A stretch of 64,000 bases of DNA from Cryphonectria parasitica EP155. Lineage: Eukaryota > Ascomycota > Sordariomycetes > Diaporthales > Cryphonectriaceae. The notes beneath the pieces were generated by a model that worked only from the letters and a program-made list of their open reading frames with translations, had not been told where the DNA came from and made no database searches. The DNA is taken from the NCBI RefSeq assembly GCF_011745365.1, contig NW_024468916.1:3083630-3147629 (forward strand). The letters are read 5' to 3'. Positions 20,833 through 32,482 of the stretch are shown piece after piece; positions within the stretch are counted from its first letter, which is position 1, and each line of letters opens with the position of its first letter. A program made the translations under genes and the position numbers.

Positions 20833-21858
20833 GATTGCGAAAGGGAGAGTGGAAGTGGCAGGCAGCAGAAGGATGGTGTCAAGACACGGAAAGAAGTGAT
20901 CTTTGCAGTGTAGAATTGCAGCCAGAAGATGTAGGAATCCGAGGGCGTTGCGAGGAGCGATGGCAGGGTCTCCCAGGACGATAGCGTAGGTAGGGCCTAG
21001 GCGGAGAGGATAGCGGCTCCAGGGCCGTTGACGTCGAGGGGTAGCTACTGCTTTATCGATAAGAAGTCTACTTGATTGAGCTTGCGGCAACCCCACCACC
21101 CCACATCATGGCCACAACCGCGCACTGCTGCTTGGTGCCTTGGCACTGGACCTTTATAGGCTCTTCACTGACGAGCAAAGCATCGCTTGCTCTGTACCTT
21201 GGTTGCGAGTCTTGTCTTCCGGTCTCTAGGGATCAATGTTCATATTCTTTGTCAACGTATGATGCATACAGCTTAAGATACGTGAGCCTTTTCGTTCTTG
21301 TCCTCTACACATCTCTTGAGATGGGACATCGCCGTCATAGACTATGCCCGTCTGTTGCCCTAAGATCACGGTCTTCAATGTGACCGTGTGTCGGCCCCAG
21401 AAATGGGTGAAATGTGTCCCTCGACATGGAATCTGCCTCCCATCCGACCACACCAACCTCGTCATCATGGAAGTTTGGACGCCAGAAGCAAAAACAACAA
21501 CCCAACGCTGTCTTAACACCATGGTATGAAGGCATACCAGCGAGATGCTTCCTGCTGTAGCGAGGACGCCGCCTCTTGGTGTCATGGAAGTCACCCTGTC
21601 TGGAATTGTTGTGATAAAATGTGGCAGAATGCACATCCCCGAGCAAGACATCAAGCCGAGATGATATAACAAGAAACAGCCGGCGAATCATGAAAATAAG
21701 GGCTGCCGCTGGGGACGAAAATGCTCAAAAACGCAGTGACCACAACACCTCAAATGCAACAGCGGTACAATCAGCCAGCAAAGCAAATGACGCCTGGTGC
21801 AAAGCATTTTATGATGATGTCGGTACGGCAGTTACCTCTGCAGAGCAGGGCTTGATCA
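20833..21858. other. intergenic: ATG12 promoter and Dbf4 3' flank
   Basis: 1.0 kb with no supportable gene. A 148-residue open frame on the minus strand (21226-21672) matches no family I recognise and overlaps other frames of similar length, so it is treated as chance. Confidence 0.45.
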
Positions 21859-24011
21859 TTAATCCGAATTCTCTCCATCCTCGTCGTCGGCGTACTTCGG
21901 GGTTCTCTCCAGTTGGCCCAGCAGAGAGTCCAGCCTGGACCAGTTCCTATCATTCTCTGCGAATTTCCGGTGCTTCTTCGACAGGATATGCTACTCTTCT
22001 AGATTAGTTCCTGCTCACTCGTGTCGGACTGACTGGATACGAACCTCCTCGAAATCATTGAATTTGTCCTGGCAGTTTTCACAGTAGCCAGGCTTGAGGT
22101 CGCGCTTCTTTGTCTTGGCCGTCGGGACGGCAGCCGGGACGCTCATGGTCCGCTTGTGCTCCTTTGACTGGTCGTCACCAGCCTGGCCGAGTTTTCGAGG
22201 ACCGTGGCCGAGACTCGCCGATCGTTGATAGTGACCCGCGTCCAGGCTTACCTCCGCAAGACGGCGGGAGCTCAGGTCCTGAGAGGTCGGAATGGCCGAG
22301 AGATTGGCCGAGGTGGCGTTGCTCTTCTGCAGGACTTTGCGTTGGAGGCCGTGTAGCTCCTTGCTGGTGCCTGCCTTAGCACCGAGAACACCTGTGGCGG
22401 ACGAGATCATCTGTGACCGGATTGCGGAGGTAATATTTGACGGCTGGATACCGGACGCCACGGGCTCACCGGCGAAAAGGCGGGCAGACTGGGCACGGCT
22501 CGTAAAGGCATTCTGAGGTCTGAAATCGAGGGCAGGTGGGTTGGTCGCCTTGGCAAGGTCGAACATCTCCGGAGGGCGGACAGATCCGGCTCGGGAGTTG
22601 TGGCCATCTTCCATCTCGGACAGAGTTCTCTTTCCGATGACGGGTCTGGCCATCGGGGCTGCTAGTGGCGGCGGCGGCGGCGGCTTGTGCTCCGGAGCAG
22701 CCTCTGCAACCACCTTCTCCTTGCGCTCTTTCTCACGAGCCTGCTTCTCCACATGACGCTTGCGCTCTGCGGGATCCTCATCCTCCACAAAGGGGCATCG
22801 GCCGCCCGAGGAGGCTCGAAATTGAGGCCACTCCCCATCTTTCTTGTCGGCAACCTTGGGGTACTCTCTGACCATGATTGGTTTCTGTTTCTCCTCGATA
22901 TCGTAGATGTAAATATACGGGCCCTTGAAGTAGATCAGTTCCTTGGTGGCGACAGTCGGGTCGCGATCAGAAGGTCCATTGGTCCGCTCCTTGTTGAGAA
23001 GTTGCGCAAGGTTGGTCTCTTCGGCCGCCTTCGGAATGCTCGCGCTCAAGCCAAGAGGGTTCGGGTCGAACATGACCTCGAAGACGCGTTGGAGCTTGCT
23101 GAAGTGCCATATCTTCTTCTTCATCTCCTGGGCACGTATCAGGATATCAGTGTGCCGCGAGGCAGCTGGCTGTCTTGGAGCATTCTCCTCCAGGATGGGG
23201 GCCACAGGGACCTTCCTGGTGCTCTCGAGAAGGCGCCTCCGGATATCCTTGACGCTGGTGTCACGGCTGAGGAGTGAGGGATCGATGGTCTTGGGCATGT
23301 CGTATTGGCCACGCTGACTCTGTATCGAGGTAGAGGCATCGTCGGCATGAATGCGGGTGGGCTTGTCGGTAGGGATCGAGCGGGTCGTGATGACGTGGGT
23401 AATATCCTTCGAGAAGAACTTCTCTTCGCGCTGTTCATCGTCGGTTCGTCAGCGGCACCTTCTGGGGCATTGGGGGGTGGGGGGGGGGGGGGGGAGGTTG
23501 TTTTTATATAGTCTCGACTTACGGCACCCAGCTGGGTCAACTGCTTGACCAACTTGGACCTCTGCTCGGCAGGGCAGCTCTCAAAGTAGAAGACGTAGCT
23601 GGGGAAGCTATGCCGCGTAGCCTCCTTCCAGCGCTGCACGCGTGCTGCCTCGTCCTCCTGCTGAGCAACCTTGGAGATTGAGGCCTGGGAGATTTTCTCA
23701 TCCTTGTAGGCTCGGGAGAGGTCTCTTCTAATGACCTTGACCTGGCGGACTGGAGATCTGAGGGGCTGCTCGGTACCATCATTCAAGAGCTTTTTCTTGG
23801 TTGGGGGCGGCTGGCCATAGTGCTCTTCCCGCTGGACGCTGGCATAAGCCCTCTTCTGCTGACGGTGCTTTCCCAGAACGGAGGCCAGGGCAGAAGACTG
23901 GCTGCGAATGGGAGAGTTGGCGACATTGGGATTCGAGGAGAGAGGAACACGTCGGCTAGACATGGTGGAAGGATGGGAGATGGGGGAGGGTGAGAGGGAT
24001 ACGGCTGCCAT
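21859..24011 (-). CDS. dbf4: Dbf4/Dfp1-type regulatory subunit of Cdc7 (Hsk1) kinase
   Basis: Activator of the Cdc7 kinase that fires replication origins. CDS complement(join(21859..21990,22045..23430,23523..24011)), 668 residues; an ATG at 23963 with better context would give 652. Introns are 92 and 54 bp; the first contains a long C run on the coding strand. The N-terminal BRCT-like motif N region includes SFPSYVFYFESCP and FFSKDITHVITTR. Motif M (Cdc7 binding) is around ELIYFKGPYIYIYDI and PIMVREYPKV. The C-terminal motif C zinc finger is PGYCENCQDKFNDFEE joined across the last intron to HILSKKHRKFAENDRNW, giving the CCHH ligands. Between motifs M and C lies a long disordered Pro/Ala/Ser-rich linker. 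Nuclear. Confidence 0.94.
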
Positions 24012-25900
24012 GTAAGAATAGTGGTTCTAGGTCAACATGCTCTGCAGGTATAAGTGTGAATCCAGTGTCGTTTTGAGATCGTGTAGCATCCACGATAGAT
24101 TGCGTCGTGGTGCTCTGCACCCTGGAGTGTTTTTGGTCACACAAGTGGACGCGGGGGGGAGGGTGGATGGCGGGTTGGGCTGGTTGAACCGCAAGAAATC
24201 AGAGCTGGATGTTTGGGTGGACGGACGGAGAGGCACGCGTCTCTGCCTTGGCCCCTCGCAGGGCTGGTTGGTCGAGCCTCGTGACACAGTTGGATTTGGG
24301 GTTGGGGGGGGGGATGTAAAGAACCAGAAAGGGAGACAGACCCGTCAATTGGGATTGACTGTCGTTGCTGACGCCTCTTTGAAAACCGAGACGGGGCGAT
24401 TTTGGAGGTCGTGTTGAAGGAGTTGCTGCTGTTGGGCAAGTGTGTCGTGTTTTGGTGCAACTCGCTTCTTCTTCCTGCGTTTGTCGCTCGCTCTAGGAAA
24501 ATCGCGGTACGGGTGCAGGTGTGGCCCAGGTCAAGGCCTGCAAGGCTGGTATGGCGGCTTGTGTGGCAGGCTAGGGGGGAGCTTCCAGAGGTCCCGCCAA
24601 CAACAAACGCGCACAGGCCAGCACTGCCCCACTAAATATGCGGCCCACCAGTAGAAGGGGCAACGGCCCCCAGCAGCCTACCTATTTGGGCAATACGATG
24701 CTACATAGCATTGCTGTAGGAAGTACTATGTTAAGTAAGGCACATTTTGAAGGTACAGATCGAATGAAATACTAAGGAGTAATATTGTAATCATCAAGTA
24801 TTCCATCCATAATTATGTACGTAGTAGGTTATAACTTGAGATCTTTACCGAATCCTCCCAACTGACTTACACCATTCCAATGTCCCTGCCATGTCGTGGC
24901 CAACCATGGAGGGAAGAGGCAACGCTGCCCTGAGATCCTGGCCAAGTAAGTACATAGCAGGGACCAAACCCGCGTAAACCTGCAACCCTTCGTCAAGCGG
25001 TTGTTATAATATGCTCCGTGTATGGCATTAGCCAATGCGGCGGGGAAGAGAGCCAGGAGCCAGGAGAGCTGGCTCTCACATCCTCTGGTCGATTTTGTAA
25101 TGTCAAAGAGTATAGGAATAGCTGTGAAAATCTCGACACTTCTGCCTCAACTCCGTACCTCTGCTGTCACTGCAACGAGCGTGGGAGAAGAACATTAATG
25201 CTTATAATAGAGATTGGTTTGCATGTGTAATCAGTGCTTCTGAGGAAACCCGAACAACTCAACGATGCCTTGTGGGAGGACATGGTAAAGGCTCCAGAGT
25301 AAGGCCATCGTAGTTTCTGCCAAAGTCGTTGAGTAGAGGGCAGGATGCAACATATATTCATATGCTAGAATGTCTAACATCGTGTGACCGATGTCTTTTC
25401 TAATTCTTGGTTCCCAGCCCTGCTCACAGGGTATGTGCATGCTTGAGTGCAATTCATCCTCTGCCCATGGGTTCGTAACGCTTGTAGTCAGTGTGCGATT
25501 CAGAGAAACGTACCAGACATTGAGCTGTATGCACTACGGCGCACTATGTACCATAATAAGTAACAATCACCTAAGCACAATAGTAGTATGAAGTATGCAC
25601 CGTAGTACGTATTATGTTCTGTACGGCAGAATGATGAGTGGCTGACCCCCTGCTTTGATACTGCCAATTGGGTCGCAGTGAGTGGTACGGTACAGTACAG
25701 TTTGCCGGGATGCACCCATGTCTGGTCGTGCAGGGTTCTAAGCTCTCTCTGAATCTGGGGAAAAGAAATGCTCTCAACCGACTCACAATTCTAGTCGCCT
25801 GCTGTTTGGAATTAACTCTTCTCCTCTACAGCTCCCTTCCACGTACCGCAGCCACGATGCTCATGCGCGGCGCCGTGAGCCGTCCCAACCTTCAAGAGAC
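24012..25900. other. divergent intergenic region (dbf4 / icp55)
   Basis: 1.9 kb without a supportable gene. It holds upstream regions of both flanking genes. The part from about 24700 to 25650 is AT-richer with only short frames. A G run occurs at 24305-24313. Confidence 0.5.
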
Positions 25901-27483
25901 ATGAGCGCACGATCTTCCATCGCCAGGCTAGTAGCAGCCAGGTCAATCGCGTGGCGCCGCTCACCCCCCCGATCGCAGACGCTGCTTTCGACAGCCTTCG
26001 GTGCCCTCAACCAGCGACATCACCTCCAACCGTGTCGCAGATTCTATGCCGCCGTCTGTGCATCTCAGCTGCAGTTCGGGCAGCCCGTCTACGAGACCCA
26101 TCCTCACCTCCTGAAACCAGGCGAACGTGTGTCTCCCCTTGGTTGAAGATCCTGTTTCTTGTCGACGTCTCGACTCGGACTGTCCGCAGACTAAAACATG
26201 AACCCTCGCCTCCAGTGACACCGGGCATTACCGCCCAAGAATATCACGACCGCCGCGCCCGCCTGGCACAAGCTCTTCCGAAGAATGCCGTCGCGATCCT
26301 ACCTGCCGCCGAGATCAAATGGCGCTCCGGTGCCGTTTTCTTCCCATTCCGCCAGGAATCAAACTTCCTCTACCTTACCGGTTTCAACGAGCCCGAGGCA
26401 ATAGCAGTGATACAAAAGACCGGCGACAACCTTGGTGATTTCATATTTCACCTTCTCGTACGGCCGAAAGATCCCGCCGCAGAGCAGTGGTCCGGCCCCT
26501 GGAGCGGCGTGCAGGCTGCGGAGGACGTCTTCAATGCAGACAACGCCGGAGACATCAACAAGGCAGGGGAGCTGCTCCAGCCGATACTCAAGGATGCGAG
26601 CAAGATATATACCGAAGGCACCAGCGACTCTTCGCTACTCAAACGTCTTCTACGCATTCCTGCTGGCCATACGGCCGCCGCCACCTCGCCTCTCAGGCCC
26701 CTCCTCAATTCTTTACGGATCGTCAAGTCAGCGGGCGAGATAGCCAACATGCGCCAGGCAGGCCGGATCTCCGGGCGCGCCATTACCAACGCGATGCGGA
26801 GGGGCTGGAAGTATGAAAAGGACCTCCAGGCCTACCTAGACTATGCCTTCACCGCAGACGGATGCGACGGCCCCGCTTATGTGCCTGTCGTGGCCGGCGG
26901 GAGCAGGGCAAACATGATACACTACGTCCTCAACAACGCACCTCTTGAAGGTAAAGAAATGGTGCTGGTGGATGCTGGCGGGGAATACGGGGCATACATC
27001 ACCGACATTACGCGGACGTGGCCTGTAAGCGGCAAGTTCTCGCCTGCCCAGAAGGATCTGTACGAGGCGGTCCTGCGCGTGCAGAGGTCGGGTGTCTCGC
27101 TCTGCCGCGCAGACAGTGGCTTGAGTCTTGATCAGATCCACCGCTCGACCGAGGCTGCCCTGCGCACCGAACTCACCAAGCTTGGGTTCGAGTTGTCAGG
27201 GCCCGGAGCGCTGGAGACGCTGTTCGCGCACCATGTAGGTCATTACGTCGGACTGGACGTGCACGACTGCCCTGGCTATGGCAGGAACGTCGCGCTGAAG
27301 CCGGGACATTGCGTGACCATCGAGCCAGGTGTGTACGTGCCGGATGACGAGAGGTGGCCGAAGCACTTCAGGGGCATGGGCATCAGGATTGAGGACAGCG
27401 TGTGTGTGGACGAAACGGGGCCCATCGTTTTGACAACGGAGGCAGTCAAGGAGGTTGTTGATATCGAGGCTCTACGGAACTGA
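25901..27483 (+). CDS. icp55: mitochondrial aminopeptidase P, Icp55 type
   Basis: M24-family Xaa-Pro aminopeptidase like Icp55, which trims one residue from proteins after presequence cleavage by MPP. CDS join(25901..26126,26216..27483), 497 residues, with an 89-bp GTGTGT...CAG intron. The first exon starts MSARSSIARLVAARSIAWRR, an Arg/Ser/Ala-rich presequence; it joins HPHLLKPGE to LTPGITAQEYHDRR, the normal start of the mature protein. The metal-ligand set is present: VDAGGEYGAYITDITRTWP (two Asp), HHVGHYVGLDVHDC (His), TIEPGVYVPD (Glu) and GIRIEDSV (Glu). A frame reading through the intron from 25951 begins with GTG and has no plausible start, so the spliced form is preferred. Confidence 0.93.
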
Positions 27484-28307
27484 ACGGGCCTAAATCTTCT
27501 CCGCCAAGCAGAGAGATTCGGCACAACATCCATGCAGGAGGATCTCACGCTGGTGGAAGAACAGCTCTCTCGTGTGTGTGTGGATGTTGGTTTGAAACAG
27601 ACTCACCTCTCGACTCGCAGGCACGCTGCACTGAGACGTACATTATCACACACAAAATCAAAGTGAGGTGTTCAGATAGTAGCAGAAGGCCGCGTACGTT
27701 GTTGGCACGCAACGTGTCTCGAAAGGAAGGACAGACTTCCCTCAAAATGTTATGTCTCGATCGTCTCTCATTTATAATAGCTAGATAAGCTTCGTCTTGT
27801 CGTAGATGTGTATTAGGACCCTGTCTCTGGCTCACCTGGCCGGGGCTGTTGACGCCTGCCCAAGTACCCATCCATAACGTTCCCTTATGCCCGATTGACT
27901 CGAGATTCCCGATGGAACTCCCGATGAAAAGGAAAGGAGAGAGGGAGAGAGAGCGAGAACTTCGTTGAGAGCGAGAACTCGTCAATAGTTCAGTGTTTAT
28001 ATACAAAGAACTGGTCATTCTTCATTGATAATGCCCCCTTACTGAGAGAGATGGGTTGGGTCTATGCTTGGTTTTGTTTCATTACACCATTCGGTGGTGC
28101 ATATCCGTGATGACGCCTCAATGTCATGATATATCATCTTTCTTTCCCATGCTCGTGATAATCCCGAAAATGAAGCGGTTGTAGGGTGTGGGAGCCATAC
28201 TGAAAACGCCGGTAGCTATGTTGATAAGCAATATGGGATATTCTTTTCGTGGGATTTTGCTTTTTTCTCTCTTCCTTTGTGAACTTCGCGGGCCTGTGCT
28301 GACAGCT
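27484..28307. other. convergent 3' region
   Basis: 824 bp between converging genes (icp55 and the bHLH factor). No gene is supported; a 157-residue minus-strand frame lacks any recognisable domain. Confidence 0.5.
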
Positions 28308-30024
28308 CTAACAGAATGCTCGAGGGTCAAACAGCGTTCTGCTATAATTCGGCATTTGGAATGATGGCCGCGCTGTTTGGCTGAGCAACTGCTCGAAGGC
28401 CGCCAGTCGCCGTGAGAGCTGTTGGTGTTGTGCCATAATCGCCCGGTTCTTCTTTTCGAGATAGCTAATGTATTCCGTAGCTTTGGTGAGAACAGTACCC
28501 TGCGTATAGTTAGTTTTCCCTGTCAAAACTTGCACACAAATCTTCTGAGGGCTATCTCTACTGACCTTGCTCACTTTAGGCCGGTTGCCTGGAGTGTTGT
28601 CCTCGCCTTCATCAACAACGCCTTCCTGAATCGTCCTGAGGGCCGGGACCGCATCTCGCAGCTCCGAGATCTTGTCCTTCAAGTTTGTCCGATACTTTCT
28701 CTCAATGTCGTTGTGCGCCGTGCGGTCTCCCGATTTGCCTTTTGACTTGTTATCATCATCGCCCTCTTTCTCCTTCCCTTTCCCTTTCCCCTCGCTCTTC
28801 TCGGTAGTTGATCGGGAAAGTCGTGGCTGAGGTGGTTTCGCTACGGCGGGCGTCTCCGGACGCAACAGGGGCGCGTCGTCTGTGATCAAGCCCATGCCCA
28901 GGTTTCCCAGACCGCCAAATCCGCCCAGACCTCCTAGGCCGCCACCGATATTAAAATTTTGCCCCAGGGACGCATGGAGTCCTCCTCCTGCAACGTAACC
29001 CCTGGATCCGCTTGCCTGGCCAAATTGGCCCGACCCCAGCCCGCCCATGACTGGGCCGGTATTCATCGCTATGGCGATGAGACGGCGTTGTTCGTCCTCG
29101 CTCAGTTGCTGCGGGTTTTGCATGCTCATGAGCGAGTCAAGACGTAGCCCTGGTTGGGGCTTTTCCCAACTCAGTGGTGTTGAATACAGTCCTTCCCGTG
29201 GCGGAACCTCGGGCGGTGGCATATTGTCAATTTTGGACATGTGGTCGGCCAAGTTCATAGAGCCAAAATCCTCTGCGGTCATGTCGCCCTCCTCGGATAA
29301 TGCGTAATCCAGCGCGTCGTCATCCAGCATATCTTCGGGCCGTAGTGATCGGTGCAGCGGCCTGGAACTGCTCGGCCCTGCCGCGGCTGACCTCGACTCT
29401 TGTTGCTCCTGTGGACTCCACTGTTGGCTATCCCGAGTGGTAGCTATTGTGGAAGGTGAGGTATGTGAATGTTGCAGCTTTGGTCTTGACTCAAAAATAA
29501 AACAACTGTCAGTCAGGCCACACTATCTTTAACCTGATGCGCCGTAATGGCCCTCACCTGATGTCGCCGGGTGAAGGAGAGCTTACCTCTTTGGTTGCTG
29601 TGATTGCTGCTGCTGCTGCTGCTGCTGCTGTGCCGATAAATGCTGCGCGTCCTTGCCCTTCTGGTGATTGAGCTCCGAGCTGGCGCCTTCGCCGGCCACG
29701 CCCTCCTCATTGTCGAACTGAATCCAATAGTCAACGTTGTCGAAGGGTGTCGACTCGGTGCTAAGCTTTGTCCGCTTGCGTTCATGGCCGGACTTGGGCT
29801 TCGGTGCTCGAGGGGGAAGTATAACTCTTGTTCCCTGACCGCCAGCCTGCTGGGACCTTGACTGCTGGGGCCTGCCCGTCGCAGGCGTCGCAGTCTGTCC
29901 GAACGAGTCAAAGGACAGGCTGGTAGGGACAGAAGACGGCGAGCCGAGGGCCGACTCGACATTGAGGCCAGTTGTGTCCCAGAAGTTTTGGGCCGAGGAG
30001 CTGGAGCTAGGAGCAGCGAGGCGG

Positions 30025-30072
<48 letters not shown>

Positions 30073-30152
30073 CTCTCGAGGTCGCCAGTCTGGAAGTGAT
30101 TAGCACTGGTAACGGCACGCCAGCCAGACATGGTTCTCCTCGGAAAGGTCAT
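28308..30152 (-). CDS. SREBP-type bHLH transcription factor without membrane domain
   Basis: CDS complement(join(28308..28499,28566..29505,29587..30152)), 565 residues; a second ATG at 30131 would give 558. Introns are 66 and 81 bp. The bHLH region (about residues 453-525) starts AHNDIERKYRTNLKDKISEL; the Tyr after ERK is the SREBP-subfamily signature. The loop is long (GEDNTPGN...), and an intron falls between the loop and helix 2 (GTVLTKATEYISYLEKKNR), which continues as a short leucine zipper. Two polyQ tracts (15 Q near residue 29, about 10 Q near 178), a Gly/Leu-rich GGLGGLGGFGGLGN segment and a Lys/Gly-rich basic linker precede it. No transmembrane helices follow, unlike true SREBPs such as SrbA, so it is closer to SrbB- or Hms1-like soluble factors. 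Nuclear; targets unknown. Confidence 0.88.
29607..29630. repeat. CTG/CAG repeat (8 units), coding polyQ
   Basis: Pure CTG repeat on the plus strand, read as CAG on the coding strand of the bHLH gene. It encodes part of the second polyglutamine tract just before the first splice donor. Confidence 0.9.
30027..30071. repeat. CTG/CAG repeat (15 units), coding polyQ
   Basis: Uninterrupted 15-unit CTG repeat on the plus strand; CAG on the coding strand encodes 15 Gln near residue 29 of the bHLH factor. The purity suggests length variation between strains. Confidence 0.92.
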
Positions 30153-32482
30153 TCACGACCACCGAGGCTGTTCATATGGCAGATGGCAGGAAAACCTTAC
30201 TTGGCTGTTGGGTTCGAGGAAGTACTCGAGGTGTCTGAGAAGGTTGGGGTCCATGTTCGATTATCAGCTGAGCATTGCAGGACAAAAATCAGGGTCCAAG
30301 CGGGCTGGGAAGTCAGGAGACCGCTCTCGGTATCGATGGGAGCCGGGGAAACCGTCGGCTGAATGGGTGCGTGGTTTGAGTGAATGGTCAGTCCAAAGAT
30401 GGTTATCGACGGTAGTCTCACAGGTACTAGAGGGCGGCTCGAGGCGATGGGGAGGCGAGGTGGTTGCTGGATCCGGCCTGGACGGGCTATCTGCGATGGG
30501 ACATTGGAATGTGAAGCTAGCGGCCGTGTGAATGACCGTGTGAATCAACTTGCAGCGCCGACGGGACTTTCGGACGGCGGTACAATCCCCACTCAAGCCC
30601 TGAGATGGAAGACAGGGGAGATCTCTGGCCTCTTGACCAACTTGCTCTATCAGGTGATAATCGAGGCGGACAAGGCTTTGCAGGCGGTACGTGGCGCCAG
30701 CGTGCGTCCGTCCTCTTGATCGAACGCGTTGTAGACGTTCCTGGAATGAATCTGGCAGTCGTTGAATTGGTGGAGATTGATCACGGTGTGGGACAATTAG
30801 GTCACCAAGGGCCGATTGTTGAAGGATTATCTTGTTCTGTCCAGGGTGCGCAAATCGGGTACGACCTGTGCAAGTTGTGTCGCAAACCTTAAGTCGTTGG
30901 CCAACCAGTGTGGTCTGCTATGGGAGCGACTGGGCTCGCGTAGAGGCAGGTCGCCTTAGGCTCGGTACAACAGGCGCGACAGTTGAAAAATAACAATTAA
31001 AAAAAAATAATAAAAAAAAAGGGCAGAGGGGTCCCCCGAGAATCTCTCTGTCGATGCTCGCTTGTCAGTGCTGACAATGGAAAGTTTTGCGTGCGGAGGG
31101 GAACCAGAAGATGATGGCTGGCGCGCTGAGGGTGTTGAAAGTGGGCTGATGTTGACAAGCCCAAGTGTGGCGCTCCAAGGCCTGCCACTGCTGGTAGAGG
31201 CGCTGCAGGTCAGTTGCTCAGGTGCTGCGCTGCTTGTCGTGTAGGGGAAGGGGGAAAAATATTCCGTTGAGAAAGGGGGGTCAAAAGCAATTGTGAATGT
31301 TGTTGTGTGGACGTTGGACATCACCCCTCGAAGAACAAATCGCCCCAGCATCCAGTCAGAAGCATCTGATTCAGGCCACTTTCCAAACAAATCACGCCAC
31401 TTTTGACAGGCTTGGACAGGGAACTTTTACAGGGTACGTACCTCACGTACCCCACCCTTGTCTCTTTTTTTTTCTCCTTCCCCTTCGCTCCTGCCTCTCA
31501 ACTTTTACCCCCACAACTATCCTGCATCCCAAAGTCCTGGACGGAGAAGCATAAAAGACAATGAAGAATTCCACACTTGGGCCACAATGAAAACAACACG
31601 GTAATCGATTTGATGGCAGATCAGCTTAGGAATCTCAGCGTTGATGCCCCTATCATTCTCGTGTGCTCAGAGCGCTTGGACTGTGACTTCCTGAATATTC
31701 GCCGTGGTTCCGGAGCGGGCCGCCGTCAAGTCACAAGTCCAAGCCTCTTCTGGCCTAGGTCGACTATAGCCAGGGTAGGTGCCCCCCTCCCCCTCTTCTC
31801 GCTAAGGGTCCTCCTGCCTGCATCTGTAACAACTTTTCCCCTGTCGTCATCTTTCCGTTCTCTTTGAATTCACTACTGTACATCACGACCGACACATGTA
31901 CTGTATGTGATGAGCATCACCCGAGGCGACAATGTGCAATACAGCATATGCTATGAGGGCGGAAGAAAGACACGTATATCTTGTATTGGCCTGCATACTT
32001 GGATAGTCATTCATGCCAAGGGAGAGGGGGGGGGGGGAGAGACGGCCTCCCCCATGACATGACATGTCCTAGAACCCGGGACGGCGACGGCCGCGTCCAG
32101 TCGAGCATCTCTATAAATCACACAGCCGGTGGACGCCAACTAAGTAAGTCCTTACTGGTATTGAATCTTAGTGCCTGACGAGGCAGCTAACTTGCTTCTG
32201 ATCAACGCCATCCTCCTCAGGTGGCCCGCCCACAGCCCATCCACTCGGGCCTCCTACTATTCCCATCTTCCCATTCTCGACCTGTAGGCTCGACATGTAG
32301 TTGAGCGCACAAATTTCTAGAGTCTGGAACTGTTTTGGCGGCGTTGACTGAGGTCCGAAATGAACACGCCTCAGCCGAGCACTGGGTGGATAAGGTCCAT
32401 GATGACCTCAAGCTTCATAAAGCAGAATTGATGATGGGTATGAATGATTGAGAGGCGAAGGCAAATGCTGATGCTACTCAAG
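30153..32482. other. intergenic: bHLH promoter, long gene-free region
   Basis: 2.3 kb without a supportable gene. It holds the upstream region of the bHLH gene and the 3' flank of the FAD monooxygenase gene. An open frame at 31577-31867 reads as a plausible start but has no family match and ends in low complexity. A-runs at about 30998-31020 and a G run at 32028-32037 are present. Confidence 0.5.

Noticed and set aside
21226..21672. 148-codon minus-strand frame between atg12 and dbf4
   Set aside because: No recognisable domain or composition typical of coding sequence; overlapping frames of similar length exist.
25951..26215. Alternative N-terminus of the aminopeptidase reading through the intron
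   Set aside because: Starts with GTG, has no ATG, and breaks the conserved HPHLLKPGE to TPGITAQEYH join that splicing restores.
31577..31867. Possible small gene upstream of the monooxygenase
   Set aside because: The first 50 codons look mildly protein-like, but no family, intron model or conserved end could be supported.
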